DNA of 39,815 bases from positions 1 through 39,815 of the forward strand of contig JQID01000068.1 of the NCBI GenBank assembly GCA_000770645.1, in the 5' to 3' direction. The position numbers were made by a program, and so were the translations under genes. This stretch comes from Desulfosporosinus sp. Tol-M. Its GTDB lineage: Bacteria; Bacillota; Desulfitobacteriia; Desulfitobacteriales; Desulfitobacteriaceae. Positions 1 through 6,736 of the stretch are shown here, one piece after another (within the stretch, counting starts at the first letter, position 1; every line of letters begins with the position of its first letter). A model generated the notes under the pieces. It was not told where the DNA came from. It did not search any database and saw only the letters and a program-made list of their open reading frames with translations.

Positions 1-185
1 TTTGCACCATTAGGTTGAATGTTTATTATTTCATCTAGTCCATCCTTATAGAAAATATGATGACTTCCGTTTATCCGTTCTTTAAATTCAAAATGAAACA
101 GTACTTTACAAAGGTCAGTAAAATCGATATCCTTATCTTTCGTTCCACACAATATCCTAATTAATATCTTTTCAAATTGACCCAT
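1..185 (-). CDS. hicA: HicA family toxin (mRNA interferase), partial, cut by left edge
   Basis: The first 61 codons of a reading frame that leaves the window at base 1. The start is ATG at 185, with AGGAGG at 195-200 and a 9-nt spacer; the ATG at 190 is in another frame and stops quickly. The visible protein begins MGQFEKILIRIL and contains the HicA-type run FKERINGSHHIFYKDG, with the conserved glycine-serine-histidine in which the His is catalytic in this family. HicA toxins are small double-stranded-RNA-binding-fold RNases that cleave mRNA and are neutralised by HicB. The partner hicB would be expected just downstream, beyond the left edge, and cannot be seen. The gene has its own promoter. 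Family assignment comes from the motif; whether the pair is intact is unknown. Confidence 0.82.
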   Translation of the reverse strand, partial: MGQFEKILIRILCGTKDKDIDFTDLCKVLFHFEFKERINGSHHIFYKDGLDEIINIQPNGA

Positions 186-209
186 TTCATCGAGCCTCCT
201 GCAAATACT

Positions 210-240
210 ATTATACCAGTTTTTGTAACGCAGTTCTCAA
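210..240 (-). promoter_or_regulatory. Promoter of hicA
   Basis: On the minus strand TTGAGA (235-240) and TATAAT (210-215) are 19 bp apart. The -10 is preceded by TGG, giving an extended -10 element that can offset the long spacer. It lies 25 bp upstream of the hicA start. Confidence 0.6.
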
Positions 241-335
241 AAATGTATTGCTACATAAATATATGCGGAAAAACTAAAAAGTAATGCTTCAAATAATCCG
301 CGCATGGACGCGCGACGGTCTTTGCGTACGGTTTC

Positions 336-412
336 GTAGAACGTCCCGAGGGTTTGCGACGTCGGGTTACTACATTCATATTCTCTCCGATGTCGCAAAC
401 CCTCTGTTAGGT
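336..412 (-). other. attC-like stem-loop downstream of the C39-like gene
   Basis: Read on the minus strand, this 77-bp segment begins with ACCTAAC (406-412, a full match to the integron R'' consensus RYYYAAC). It continues with GAGGGTTTGCGAC (392-404), a 31-nt loop and the perfect complement of that 13-mer (348-360), and ends with GTTCTAC (336-342), which keeps only the GTT core of the R' consensus GTTRRRY. The layout is that of an integron attC recombination site. Against this, the R' box is poor and the stem is perfectly paired, whereas true attC sites carry extrahelical bases. It could instead be another kind of palindromic mobile repeat. Confidence 0.4.
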
Positions 413-416
413 GGAG

Positions 417-1046
417 TCACAACGTTTCCCCCACCGTTATATAAACGTGATTGAATACGGGTAGTCCATTGCTCCACCATTTCAAAAAATAGTCATTTGT
501 CATAGTCCTATTCCCTGGCAATTCTGAGTTTTCGTCATTCCCTTTGTTAGAATCGACGAAATAAAGCTCACTTTTGTCGTCATCAAATCCTACTAAAGTC
601 ATGTAATGCTGCCAAAAGAGCCCATTTCCAACCAATACAATAATCGGTGTTCTCCCTTGTACAAGTCTTGCCTTGAGTGAAGACAGATTCCCTTCATAAA
701 TCATTGGTTTTAGTCCTTGGGACTGAAGATATGAAATTACTCCTTTCGGCAAAACATACCCTGAAATAGGGATTTTGAAAGGAATCTTAGCATAAACCTC
801 TATTCCTTTAGCTTGTTTGCCTGAGTTTCTTAAAACAAAAGCAGTAGAGTATGCTGCACACTGATTTTTGCCTTGGAGTTCGAAGTCAGTATATATAGGT
901 ACATCAAACCTCTTCTGAGGGGCAGATGGAATAGTGTCGCTATTTGGAAACGGTGATAAAAGATATATCGTCCCAACCAAAAGAAAACACATAATCGTTA
1001 CTAATACAAACCACTTTATCCTTGCTCGGAAAATTATTGACCCCAT
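417..1046 (-). CDS. C39-like papain-fold cysteine peptidase, membrane-anchored
   Basis: A 209-residue protein with one N-terminal membrane segment (about residues 10-32) and an extracytoplasmic C39_2-like peptidase domain. The visible catalytic set is Gln58 (oxyanion), Cys63 in NQCAAYSTAF, His147 in WQHYMTLVGF and Asp165 in LYFVDSNKG. The start is ATG at 1046 with GGAGG 5 nt upstream; a GTG at 1052 lies inside that ribosome site and is unlikely. Related domains cleave peptides, for example the leader peptides of bacteriocins, but no ABC transporter or precursor peptide is nearby, so the substrate is unknown. No promoter is visible: only 24 bases separate the start from a GTTAGGT box, and the stop codon sits 4 bases before an ACCTAAC box. 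The gene therefore looks like the content of a mobile cassette. Confidence 0.75.
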   Translation of the reverse strand: MGSIIFRARIKWFVLVTIMCFLLVGTIYLLSPFPNSDTIPSAPQKRFDVPIYTDFELQGKNQCAAYSTAFVLRNSGKQAKGIEVYAKIPFKIPISGYVLPKGVISYLQSQGLKPMIYEGNLSSLKARLVQGRTPIIVLVGNGLFWQHYMTLVGFDDDKSELYFVDSNKGNDENSELPGNRTMTNDYFLKWWSNGLPVFNHVYITVGETL

Positions 1047-1070
1047 ATCCACCTCCGAAATTGTGATTTC

Positions 1071-1214
1071 ACCTAACGTGGTGGCGGGTTCCCGAAGTTC
1101 CCACGAAGTGGGAATTTGGGCATCAGCCGGGAACCCGGCTGATAGGCGACGTCGCGAGCGTCAAGCGCGAGCGAGCAGGTCGCCGTGCCCCGGGAACCCG
1201 CCACCACGATAGAC
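1071..1214 (-). other. attC-like GC-rich multibranched palindrome upstream of the C39-like gene
   Basis: Read on the minus strand it starts GTCTATC (1208-1214; six of seven bases of RYYYAAC) and ends GTTAGGT (1071-1077; a full match to GTTRRRY). Between them an 18-bp perfect inverted repeat (1077-1094 with 1191-1208) encloses smaller hairpins: TTCCCAC/GTGGGAA around 1097-1115, TCAGCCGGG/CCCGGCTGA at 1123-1142, and GGCGAC/GTCGCC at 1145-1150 and 1179-1184. GGGCA (1118-1122) can also pair with TGCCC (1186-1190). At 144 bp it would be at the upper end of attC size. It could instead be an unrelated palindromic repeat. Confidence 0.4.
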
Positions 1215-1249
1215 CGGACGAGCGAGCGCGCGAGCGATGTCCGGCCTAT
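1209..1249. repeat. GC-rich hairpin
   Basis: Arms ATAGACCGGAC (1209-1219) and GTCCGGCCTAT (1239-1249) pair except for one position and enclose a purine/GC-rich loop. It directly follows the large palindrome ending at 1208. Confidence 0.6.
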
Positions 1250-1259
1250 CAACGGATTA

Positions 1260-1313
1260 CCGACACACGTCGCAGATCCATTAAAAACAGTTGGTATCTG
1301 CGACATGTGTCGG
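1260..1313. repeat. 18-bp inverted repeat hairpin
   Basis: Arms 1260-1277 and 1296-1313 match at 17 of 18 positions (CCGACACA...GTCGCAGAT). The one mismatch is a G-U pair if transcribed from the minus strand and a C-A mismatch from the plus strand. The loop is AT-rich. From 1314 to 1415 nothing else is recognisable apart from a short echo of the arm (ATGTGTCGGA at 1371-1380). Confidence 0.6.
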
Positions 1314-1415
1314 ATATATCTCCTTTATTCTCCGGTGCTTCCCCCACTAATCCAATCAAAGGGACTTCTAATGTGTCGGATGTCCTTTTCAGTCACATGA
1401 GTATAAATTTTATGA

Positions 1416-1565
1416 CTTGCTTGTCATAAGATTTATGCCCGGGCAGACAGTGAGATGAAACGCAAAGCTATTGAAAATGCGTATCCGGATTTAGTGCCTC
1501 ACGGACTACCAAACTGGGAGGAAGACGGCAACTTAATGAGATGGTTAAATTCACTATGCGAGTAA
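1416..1565 (+). pseudogene. C-terminal fragment of a tyrosine recombinase
   Basis: An open stretch after an in-frame TGA (1413-1415) translates as LACHKIYARADSEMKRKAI followed by about 30 more residues to the TAA at 1563. The IYARADSEMKRKAI segment resembles the end of phage-type/Xer-type integrases, where the nucleophilic tyrosine is followed by A-[HR]-A and a helix rich in Lys/Arg. None of the upstream boxes (Arg, Lys, HxxR) is present, so only the last part of the gene remains. It is on the opposite strand to the neighbouring recombinase remnant, so it comes from a different copy. Confidence 0.55.
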
Positions 1566-1593
1566 AAAATTATGGGGAGTGTTTTCACATAAA

Positions 1594-2631
1594 TTAAGCT
1601 GTTCTAGGAGATTTTTGTGTTATACTCTCCATAATCTGGGGCTCTACATAATGGCGTAAGGAATGTACAGATACACTTTTTCTAATCTCGGCTTTATCCC
1701 GTGCATTTTCAAAGATTCTTTGCACGGTTCGTTCTGTTATGTGGCAATTAGGAGGCTCCCCTGGAAAAACCCAATCGGCCACGTTGTAAGTAGTGATGTA
1801 CGTTTGTAATGCCTCAATGGCACCCCCAGACAAGACAGTATACCGATCCTTCTTCCCCTTACCCTGTCTTACATATATCAGCATTCTACTGTGATCAATG
1901 TCCCCAATCTTAAGGTTTACAACTTCACTCACCCTCAAGCCAGCTGAATAGGTTGATATTAGTATAGCCCGGTGCTTAATATTCTTTACGGTGTTTAGTA
2001 TTTGAAGTACTTCCTGCTGGCTGAGAACATCTGGCAACTTATGTTCTTTCTTAGGTCGAGGCAATCGTTCGGTAGCACCTTTAAGACCCAAAACTTTTGT
2101 TTGTAGAAACTTCAGAGCACTTAATGTTTGGTTGACATACGCATGGGATTTGCCCCTTTCTCTCAATAAATAATGCAGAAAGTCCCGAACATCCTCATTC
2201 GTGGAATCAGCTAAATCCTTTTTCAGAAAAACTTGATAACGGTATATTTGTCCCACATAAGCTTTAATAGTTTTATCACTATATCCACGTAATTCAAGTT
2301 CCTTCCGAACCAGAAGGAGTAGTTCCGACGTTCGGTCAGACATAGAGTGCAAAGATCCTTTTGTTTCTTTCGTATTGCCCAATTGATCAGTCTCATATGT
2401 GAAGTTACTATCTTTGGTCAGGATAGATGATTCAAAACAAACTTCCTCTGCAAAAACTCGGGTTAAATACTTTACCGTTTCCTCCGTGTAAGGAACTGCC
2501 CAATAGCTGTCAGTAGGATACCAGCGTCTCCCCTTAATCGTCTTAATCTTACTCACTTGGTCTAGTGAAAAAGGGCTTGTGAAACTGATCCGGAGTTCTG
2601 TATTATTTACATTTTTCACGAATACCGGCAA
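1594..2631 (-). pseudogene. Tyrosine recombinase/integrase with eroded C-terminus
   Basis: Encodes 345 residues from a TTG at 2631 (GGGGG eight bases upstream). Residues about 100-185 are a SAM-like core-binding domain. The catalytic domain shows Arg233 in AGLRVSEV, Lys in GKGKKDR (259-261), and His323/Arg326 in VHSLRH. It then departs from the family: the LGH box and the tyrosine nucleophile are absent and the frame stops after QKSPRTA. The DNA just beyond still resembles a KSPRTAEIYTHV-type coding sequence with small deletions, so I read this as recent decay. It lacks the extra domain of integron integrases and looks Xer-like. The N-terminal 90 residues are an extension I do not recognise. 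Probably inactive. Confidence 0.75.
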
Positions 2632-2686
2632 TCACCTCGCCCCCTTTCCCTAGTAGCTCTGGGTTATTATGCTATATAAATTCTAC

Positions 2687-2715
2687 ACAGTTTGAGTAAC
2701 TCCTTCTCAAACTGT
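2687..2715. repeat. 10-bp inverted repeat upstream of the recombinase gene
   Basis: ACAGTTTGAG (2687-2696) and CTCAAACTGT (2706-2715) are perfect arms around a 9-bp centre, 56 bp before the recombinase start. This resembles either an operator or a tyrosine-recombinase core site (two inverted arms around a short crossover region). A minus-strand TTGACA overlaps the right arm at 2713-2718, but no -10 is correctly spaced. The rest of 2632-2884 shows nothing else. Confidence 0.5.
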
Positions 2716-2889
2716 CAACAATAGAGCAATTTTCCTGATTATGTATCTACTCTTCCGAGAAACCTTCTGGTCACCTATCTATCATAAAAATCAAAGGATA
2801 AGTCTTAGTACGGATCTACGTTTAAGGCACGTCAAAACGTACAATATACCGACATTATTCTCAAAACTTACTCAAACACTAAACAACCA

Positions 2890-2975
2890 CCGGCTAAAGC
2901 CGGAGGGTTTTAAGCGGACTGAAAGTCCGAATAAGGCTAAAGCCCGCTAAAAGCTACCGTTGGCTAAATGCCAAC
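2890..2975. repeat. Train of small hairpins at the 3' end of the IS element
   Basis: Successive stems: CCGGC-taaa-GCCGG (2890-2903), CGGACT-gaa-AGTCCG (2915-2929), GGCT-aa-AGCC (2935-2944) and GTTGGC-taaat-GCCAAC (2959-2975). Most share a GCTAAA-type loop side with compensatory stem changes, which suggests selection for structure rather than sequence. Confidence 0.6.
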
Positions 2976-2993
2976 TAAAGTCTACGACTAAAC

Positions 2994-3425
2994 TCATGTG
3001 TCTATTTTAAAGTTTTCCTCGTCACCGTCGGTTTGCTGGTTTTCGATATAATCTCTGATTATCTGATCTGTGACAGTTCCCACTGTTGCACAAAAATACC
3101 CTCGTGCCCAAAGGTGTTGACCACAATATCTTTTTTTAAGATGAGGAAATTCTTCTTGAAGCAACCTTGATGATCGTCCCTTGAGGTACTGCGCTATTTT
3201 TGACGATGCAAGTTGTGGTGGACACTCGATCAGAAGATGGATATGCTCTTTACCAATACTACCTTTCATTATCGTTATCCCTCGGCTTAGACAACTTTGC
3301 CGGATTAATTCTCGTAATCTTAATCCAACTTCATTATTCAGAACTTGGTATCGATACTTCGTTACCCATACTAAATGGTACTTTATGTCGTATACCGCGT
3401 GGCTACCTCTTTGATAATCGGCCAT
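2994..3425 (-). CDS. tnpA: IS200/IS605 family transposase TnpA (Y1 HUH)
   Basis: A 143-residue single-strand DNA transposase, the usual length for the family, with the metal-binding HUH motif as HIHLL and the nucleophilic tyrosine in VTDQIIRDYIENQ near the C-terminus. The N-terminal HAVYDIKYHLVWVTKYR is typical. Start chosen at ATG 3425, 8 nt after GAGG; a GTG at 3434 overlaps the ribosome site. TnpA cuts and joins single-stranded DNA at the hairpin-marked ends of its element. The gene looks intact and could be active. Confidence 0.93.
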   Translation of the reverse strand: MADYQRGSHAVYDIKYHLVWVTKYRYQVLNNEVGLRLRELIRQSCLSRGITIMKGSIGKEHIHLLIECPPQLASSKIAQYLKGRSSRLLQEEFPHLKKRYCGQHLWARGYFCATVGTVTDQIIRDYIENQQTDGDEENFKIDT

Positions 3426-3521
3426 ATCACTCACCTCTTAGGAGAATGATATCCAGTTGTTCGAAAAGTTATCATGCTAAAGCTGTTCGCCTAAAGGCGA
3501 AGGTTTGAACCTGGCACTTGG

Positions 3522-3560
3522 AAAATAAAAAGCCATTAATACTATTTATTAACGACTTTT
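3522..3560 (-). terminator. Rho-independent terminator of the scpAB operon
   Basis: On the minus strand AAAAGTCGTTAAT pairs with ATTAATGGCTTTT (13 pairs including two G-U) and is followed by a T-rich run. It begins three bases after the stop of the small ORF at 3563. Confidence 0.65.
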
Positions 3561-3562
3561 CG

Positions 3563-3673
3563 CTATTCGTTGCTCAACTTGCCGAAAGGGGTACTTTCAT
3601 CTGTAGGGCGGAACACAGGCCCCTTCCCGGGTTTCCTCAATCGCTTGTGCTCTTGTTCAGCCAGAAGGGTCAT
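3563..3673 (-). CDS. Possible 36-residue ORF after scpB
   Basis: ATG at 3673 opens MTLLAEQEHKRLRKPGKGPV and continues to TAG at 3563, just before a terminator and 25 bases after scpB. The composition (charged, Gly/Pro-containing, few rare residues) looks protein-like, and upstream codons ALQHSK stay open. However, no clear ribosome site precedes the ATG, and I do not recognise the sequence. It could be the last gene of the scp operon, a remnant, or chance. Confidence 0.3.
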   Translation of the reverse strand: MTLLAEQEHKRLRKPGKGPVFRPTDESTPFGKLSNE

Positions 3674-3698
3674 CTTTGAGTGTTGTAACGCGAAGTCC

Positions 3699-4247
3699 CT
3701 ACTCCAACGCGCTCGCCACCTCATCCTCACTAACCAAACCTAGTTCAAGGCTAGGCAAATCATCTAAGGAAGGCAAGCCGAAATGAAGAAGGAACTGTTC
3801 TGTTGTAGCGTAAAGGATGGGTCGCCCCGGTCCGTCCTTGCGACCCACATCTTTCACTAATCCTTTTTCCACTAACGTCGCCAAAGCCCGTTCAGATTGA
3901 ACTCCTCTGATAAAATCTATTTCTCCACGGGTCACAGGCTGTTTATAAGCAATGATCGAAAGCACTTCAAGTGCCGCATTGGAGAGGGCATGCGAAGGTT
4001 GTTTATAGAGAATTTCGACATAGCGGGCGACTTCAGGCTTGGTGCCTAGTATATATCCGCCATTGATTTCGAGGAGTTTCAAGCCGCAGGAATCTACTGT
4101 ATATCGATTTCGCAGCTCGTGCAGCAGTTCTTCTATCTTCAACCGGTTCAACTCCAGAATCTCCCCGAGCAGTTCAACCGTTAGCGGATCTTTGGCTACA
4201 AATAAAAGGGCTTCTAACGCCGCCGTTTCCGGTTCGCGAAACAGCAT
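3699..4247 (-). CDS. scpB: Segregation and condensation protein B
   Basis: A 182-residue kleisin-partner protein with two winged-helix domains. Typical ScpB segments are EALLFVAKDPLTVELL near the N-terminus, LEVLSIIAYKQPVTRGEIDFIRGV in the middle, and GRKDGPGRPILYATTEQFL near the C-terminus. ScpB dimers bind ScpA, and with SMC form the condensin that organises and separates new chromosomes. Start set at ATG 4247 (MLFREPE), 8 nt after GAGGAG in the end of scpA; the longer frame to 4277 would overlap scpA without a better ribosome site. It lies 5 bases after scpA, so the two are translationally coupled. Its own smc gene is not in the window. Confidence 0.95.
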   Translation of the reverse strand: MLFREPETAALEALLFVAKDPLTVELLGEILELNRLKIEELLHELRNRYTVDSCGLKLLEINGGYILGTKPEVARYVEILYKQPSHALSNAALEVLSIIAYKQPVTRGEIDFIRGVQSERALATLVEKGLVKDVGRKDGPGRPILYATTEQFLLHFGLPSLDDLPSLELGLVSEDEVASALE

Positions 4248-4252
4248 CTTAT

Positions 4253-5020
4253 TTACTCCTCTTCCGTGAATTCCCATGCTTTCTGCGTAGGAAAGATCAT
4301 TATATCCCTCAGCATTGTCAGTTGTTCGGAGCGGACTTTTCCGGATTGCAGAAGTTCCAACACCGCAAGGAAAGAGACCACCATTTCCATGCGCGATCCG
4401 ATCCGCATGAGCTGATAAAAACGCATCCCTTTCGGATGGAGAAGAACCCGGCGCAAAACATCCGCCAGCATCACATCAATTGCAATCTCTTCCGGTTCAA
4501 TATACTGGATTTTCTCCCCTTTTTCGGCACGTTCGATCACCCTACAAAACGCTTGCCAGAGATCATCGAAGGATACCCCCTTGAGTGGGTCCTCCGGTTT
4601 GACATCCGCCAGTAACCCCTCAACGTCAACCTCACGGCAGTAAGGTCGTCCAGAAGAGGTTTCTAACGCCGCTAACACCTGTGCCGCCTGCTTGAACGTC
4701 CGATAAGCCAGTAAGCGTTCCGCCAGTTCCTGCCGCAGGTCTTCTTCCCCTGCCTGACCTTGTTCATTTTGCGGAGGTTTCGGCAAAAGTTCCCTTGACT
4801 TAATATAAAGCAATTGGGCCGCCAGGACCAGGAATTCGGTGGTGACTTCCATGTCCATAAGCCCCATCTGTCGTACGGTTTCCACAAACTGGTCAGCAAT
4901 ACGCGCAATCGGGATATCATAGATATCGACTTTTTCTTGTTGAATAAGGGTTAACAGCAAATCAAGCGGGCCCTTATAAGCAGGAAGTTCCACCTGCGGA
5001 ACGGTTTTCTCGCTTTCCAT
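4253..5020 (-). CDS. scpA: Segregation and condensation protein A (kleisin)
   Basis: A 255-residue kleisin with the hallmark N-terminal YKGPLDLLLTLIQQEKVDIYDIPI and the middle EFLVLAAQLLYIKSRELLP, and a C-terminal winged helix around residues 175-250 (VVSFLAVLELLQSGKV). It bridges the SMC heads and binds the ScpB dimer. Its ATG (5018-5020) directly follows the TAA of trpS, so it is coupled to trpS. Length is standard. The trpS-scpA-scpB order recurs in many Firmicutes. Confidence 0.96.
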   Translation of the reverse strand: MESEKTVPQVELPAYKGPLDLLLTLIQQEKVDIYDIPIARIADQFVETVRQMGLMDMEVTTEFLVLAAQLLYIKSRELLPKPPQNEQGQAGEEDLRQELAERLLAYRTFKQAAQVLAALETSSGRPYCREVDVEGLLADVKPEDPLKGVSFDDLWQAFCRVIERAEKGEKIQYIEPEEIAIDVMLADVLRRVLLHPKGMRFYQLMRIGSRMEMVVSFLAVLELLQSGKVRSEQLTMLRDIMIFPTQKAWEFTEEE

Positions 5021-5995
5021 TTACAGCCCCATGACAGAGCGTACTTCTTTCATTGTCTCCGCAGCTGTTACCCGAGCACGTTCGGCACCTTCTGCGAGGA
5101 CCTTCTCCACGCGGCCTGATTCCCCCCAATAGTCCCGCCGCTCCCTAAACGGTCTCAATAACTTCTCCAAATTCTCCGCCAGGTGGCGTTTACAAGCGAC
5201 ACAACCGACTTTTCCCGCGCGGCAATTTTCTTCCACTTCAGCAACTTCCGGGGTGTAAATCTGATGAAACTTATCCACGATGCAAACTTCCGGGTGTCCT
5301 GGGTCATCTTTCCGAAGCCGAGCCGGATCAGTAATCATTTGTTGGACCCGCGTTTTGACCTCCTCAGGAGATGCCGCTAGGGAAATGGCATTATTATAAC
5401 TTTTACTCATTTTCCGCCCGTCAACTCCCGGCAAGAGAGGCACTTTACCCACTAAACCCTGCGGTTCCGGAAATACCGTTCCGAAAAGATGATTAAAACG
5501 ACGGGCTACTTCCCGACTAAGCTCAATATGCGGAAGCTGGTCTTCCCCAACCGGCACTACATTTGCTTTATAAACTAAAATATCCGCTGCCTGTAAGAGA
5601 GGATATCCTAAGAACCCATATGTACCCAGGTCTTTCCCCTGTTGACTCAATTGTTGAATTTGATCTTTATACGTAGGAACACGTTCCAGCCAGGACAAGG
5701 GTGTAAACATGGAAAACAGCAAATGAAGTTCGGCATGCTCTTTGACCTGAGACTGGATAAAGACAGCGCTTTTCTGGGGATCAATTCCCACACTGAGCCA
5801 ATCTAAAGCAATTTCCCGTCGTAAACTGGGATAGTTTAAACGGTCTTCATACGCTGTCGTCAAGGCATGCAGATCCACGATGGAATAGTAACACTCATAG
5901 TCATTCTGAAGGGCAACCCAGTTCTGGATGACGCTTAGGTGCCCAATATGCAGCGACCCTGTCGGACGCATCCCACTTAATATTCTACCTTTCAT
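5021..5995 (-). CDS. trpS: Tryptophan-tRNA ligase
   Basis: A class I aminoacyl-tRNA synthetase of 324 residues that charges tRNA-Trp. The HIGH motif is HIGH at residues 16-19 (PTGSLHIGHL) and the KMSKS loop is at 195-199 (GRKMSKSY). GEDQLPHIELSREVARRFN is the conserved ATP/tryptophan region. Start taken at ATG 5995, 8 nt after AAGGAG; a GTG at 6004 lies within that ribosome site. The 76 bases after the protease gene show no T-box, so no tRNA-sensing leader is apparent and expression probably depends on the promoter at 9330-9359. Confidence 0.97.
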   Translation of the reverse strand: MKGRILSGMRPTGSLHIGHLSVIQNWVALQNDYECYYSIVDLHALTTAYEDRLNYPSLRREIALDWLSVGIDPQKSAVFIQSQVKEHAELHLLFSMFTPLSWLERVPTYKDQIQQLSQQGKDLGTYGFLGYPLLQAADILVYKANVVPVGEDQLPHIELSREVARRFNHLFGTVFPEPQGLVGKVPLLPGVDGRKMSKSYNNAISLAASPEEVKTRVQQMITDPARLRKDDPGHPEVCIVDKFHQIYTPEVAEVEENCRAGKVGCVACKRHLAENLEKLLRPFRERRDYWGESGRVEKVLAEGAERARVTAAETMKEVRSVMGL

Positions 5996-6071
5996 ACCGA
6001 ACACTCCTTTTTGTAAACTTGTCCTCGCTTATCAACAACGTTTATTAATTATCCTGATTATATGAACCCAA

Positions 6072-6722
6072 TTACCCTAGAAAAGGAGTTAAGATCAGAC
6101 TGATGATCTTCTGGTAAACGATAAATATCCCTATCACTACAGGCGAGAGGATTTTACTTAGAATATTCGTAAAAAGAAAAACCATTAAAATAATCATCCC
6201 ATACTGCTCCAGCACATGAAGCTGCGGAGTGAAGCGCGCAGGCAGTATTCCTCCGAGAACAGCAAATCCGTCAAGCGGAGGAATCGGCAAGAGATTAAAA
6301 ACTCCCAAGCCCAGATTCATAAACACCGTGGATTGAAAGATAAGCAATATAATGCTGCTCCATTCTGAGCCTTGAAGCCATTGCAAGGTCAGAAACCATA
6401 AGAACATCACAATAAATGCCATAATTAAATTCATGCCTGGACCAGCCAAAGCAACCAGCATATGCCCCCGTCTTTTATCTCCCCGGTAATACTGGGGATT
6501 GGTCATCACTGGTTTAGCCCATCCGAATCGAAATAAGAGAGCCATGAGCGTGCCAAAGAAATCTAAATGCGCGATAGGGTTCAAAGTTAGACGTCCCTGA
6601 CTACGGGGTGTCGGGTCTCCTAACCGGTCAGCGACCCAACCATGAGCATACTCATGAAAGGCAAATCCGATTAATAATGCCGGAACATTAGCTATCAGTG
6701 TCGGTATATCAAAACCAAACAA
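6072..6722 (-). CDS. Site-2-type membrane metalloprotease (M50, YwhC/Rip-like)
   Basis: A 216-residue polytopic protein with the zinc motif HEYAH at about residues 23-27 in the first hydrophobic segment and the second metal ligand in NLLPIPPLDGF (about 143-153). Between these, GRLTLNPIAHLDFFGT matches the short, PDZ-less M50 branch. Such proteases cleave within membrane segments; the substrate is unknown. The start is TTG at 6722 with AGGAGG 7 nt upstream; an ATG inside that window is out of frame. It begins 14 bases after the upstream fusion gene, in the same operon. Confidence 0.9.
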   Translation of the reverse strand: MFGFDIPTLIANVPALLIGFAFHEYAHGWVADRLGDPTPRSQGRLTLNPIAHLDFFGTLMALLFRFGWAKPVMTNPQYYRGDKRRGHMLVALAGPGMNLIMAFIVMFLWFLTLQWLQGSEWSSIILLIFQSTVFMNLGLGVFNLLPIPPLDGFAVLGGILPARFTPQLHVLEQYGMIILMVFLFTNILSKILSPVVIGIFIVYQKIISLILTPFLG

Positions 6723-6736
6723 ATTCCATCCTCCTT

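Larger units (their letters stand above)
2885..3515 (-). mobile_element. IS200/IS605-family insertion sequence (single-gene type)
   Basis: A tnpA gene is flanked by subterminal hairpins as in IS200-like elements: one at the transposase 5' side (TTCGCC-TAAA-GGCGAA, 3486-3501) and a train at the 3' side (2890-2975). No tnpB is present. Exact ends cannot be set without an empty site, because this family makes no target duplication; the limits given are approximate. Confidence 0.75.

Noticed and set aside
934..1400. Plus- and minus-strand ORFs across the GC-rich palindromes.
   Set aside because: Their Arg/Pro/Ser-rich translations simply follow the inverted repeats; no ribosome sites.
1594..2631. 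Integron integrase IntI for the cassette-like unit.
   Set aside because: The segment between the Lys and HxxR boxes is short and lacks the IntI-specific extra domain; the protein looks Xer-like and is truncated.
2741..2950. Plus-strand 69-codon ORF.
   Set aside because: It runs into the IS hairpin train, has no ribosome site and reads as low-complexity noise.
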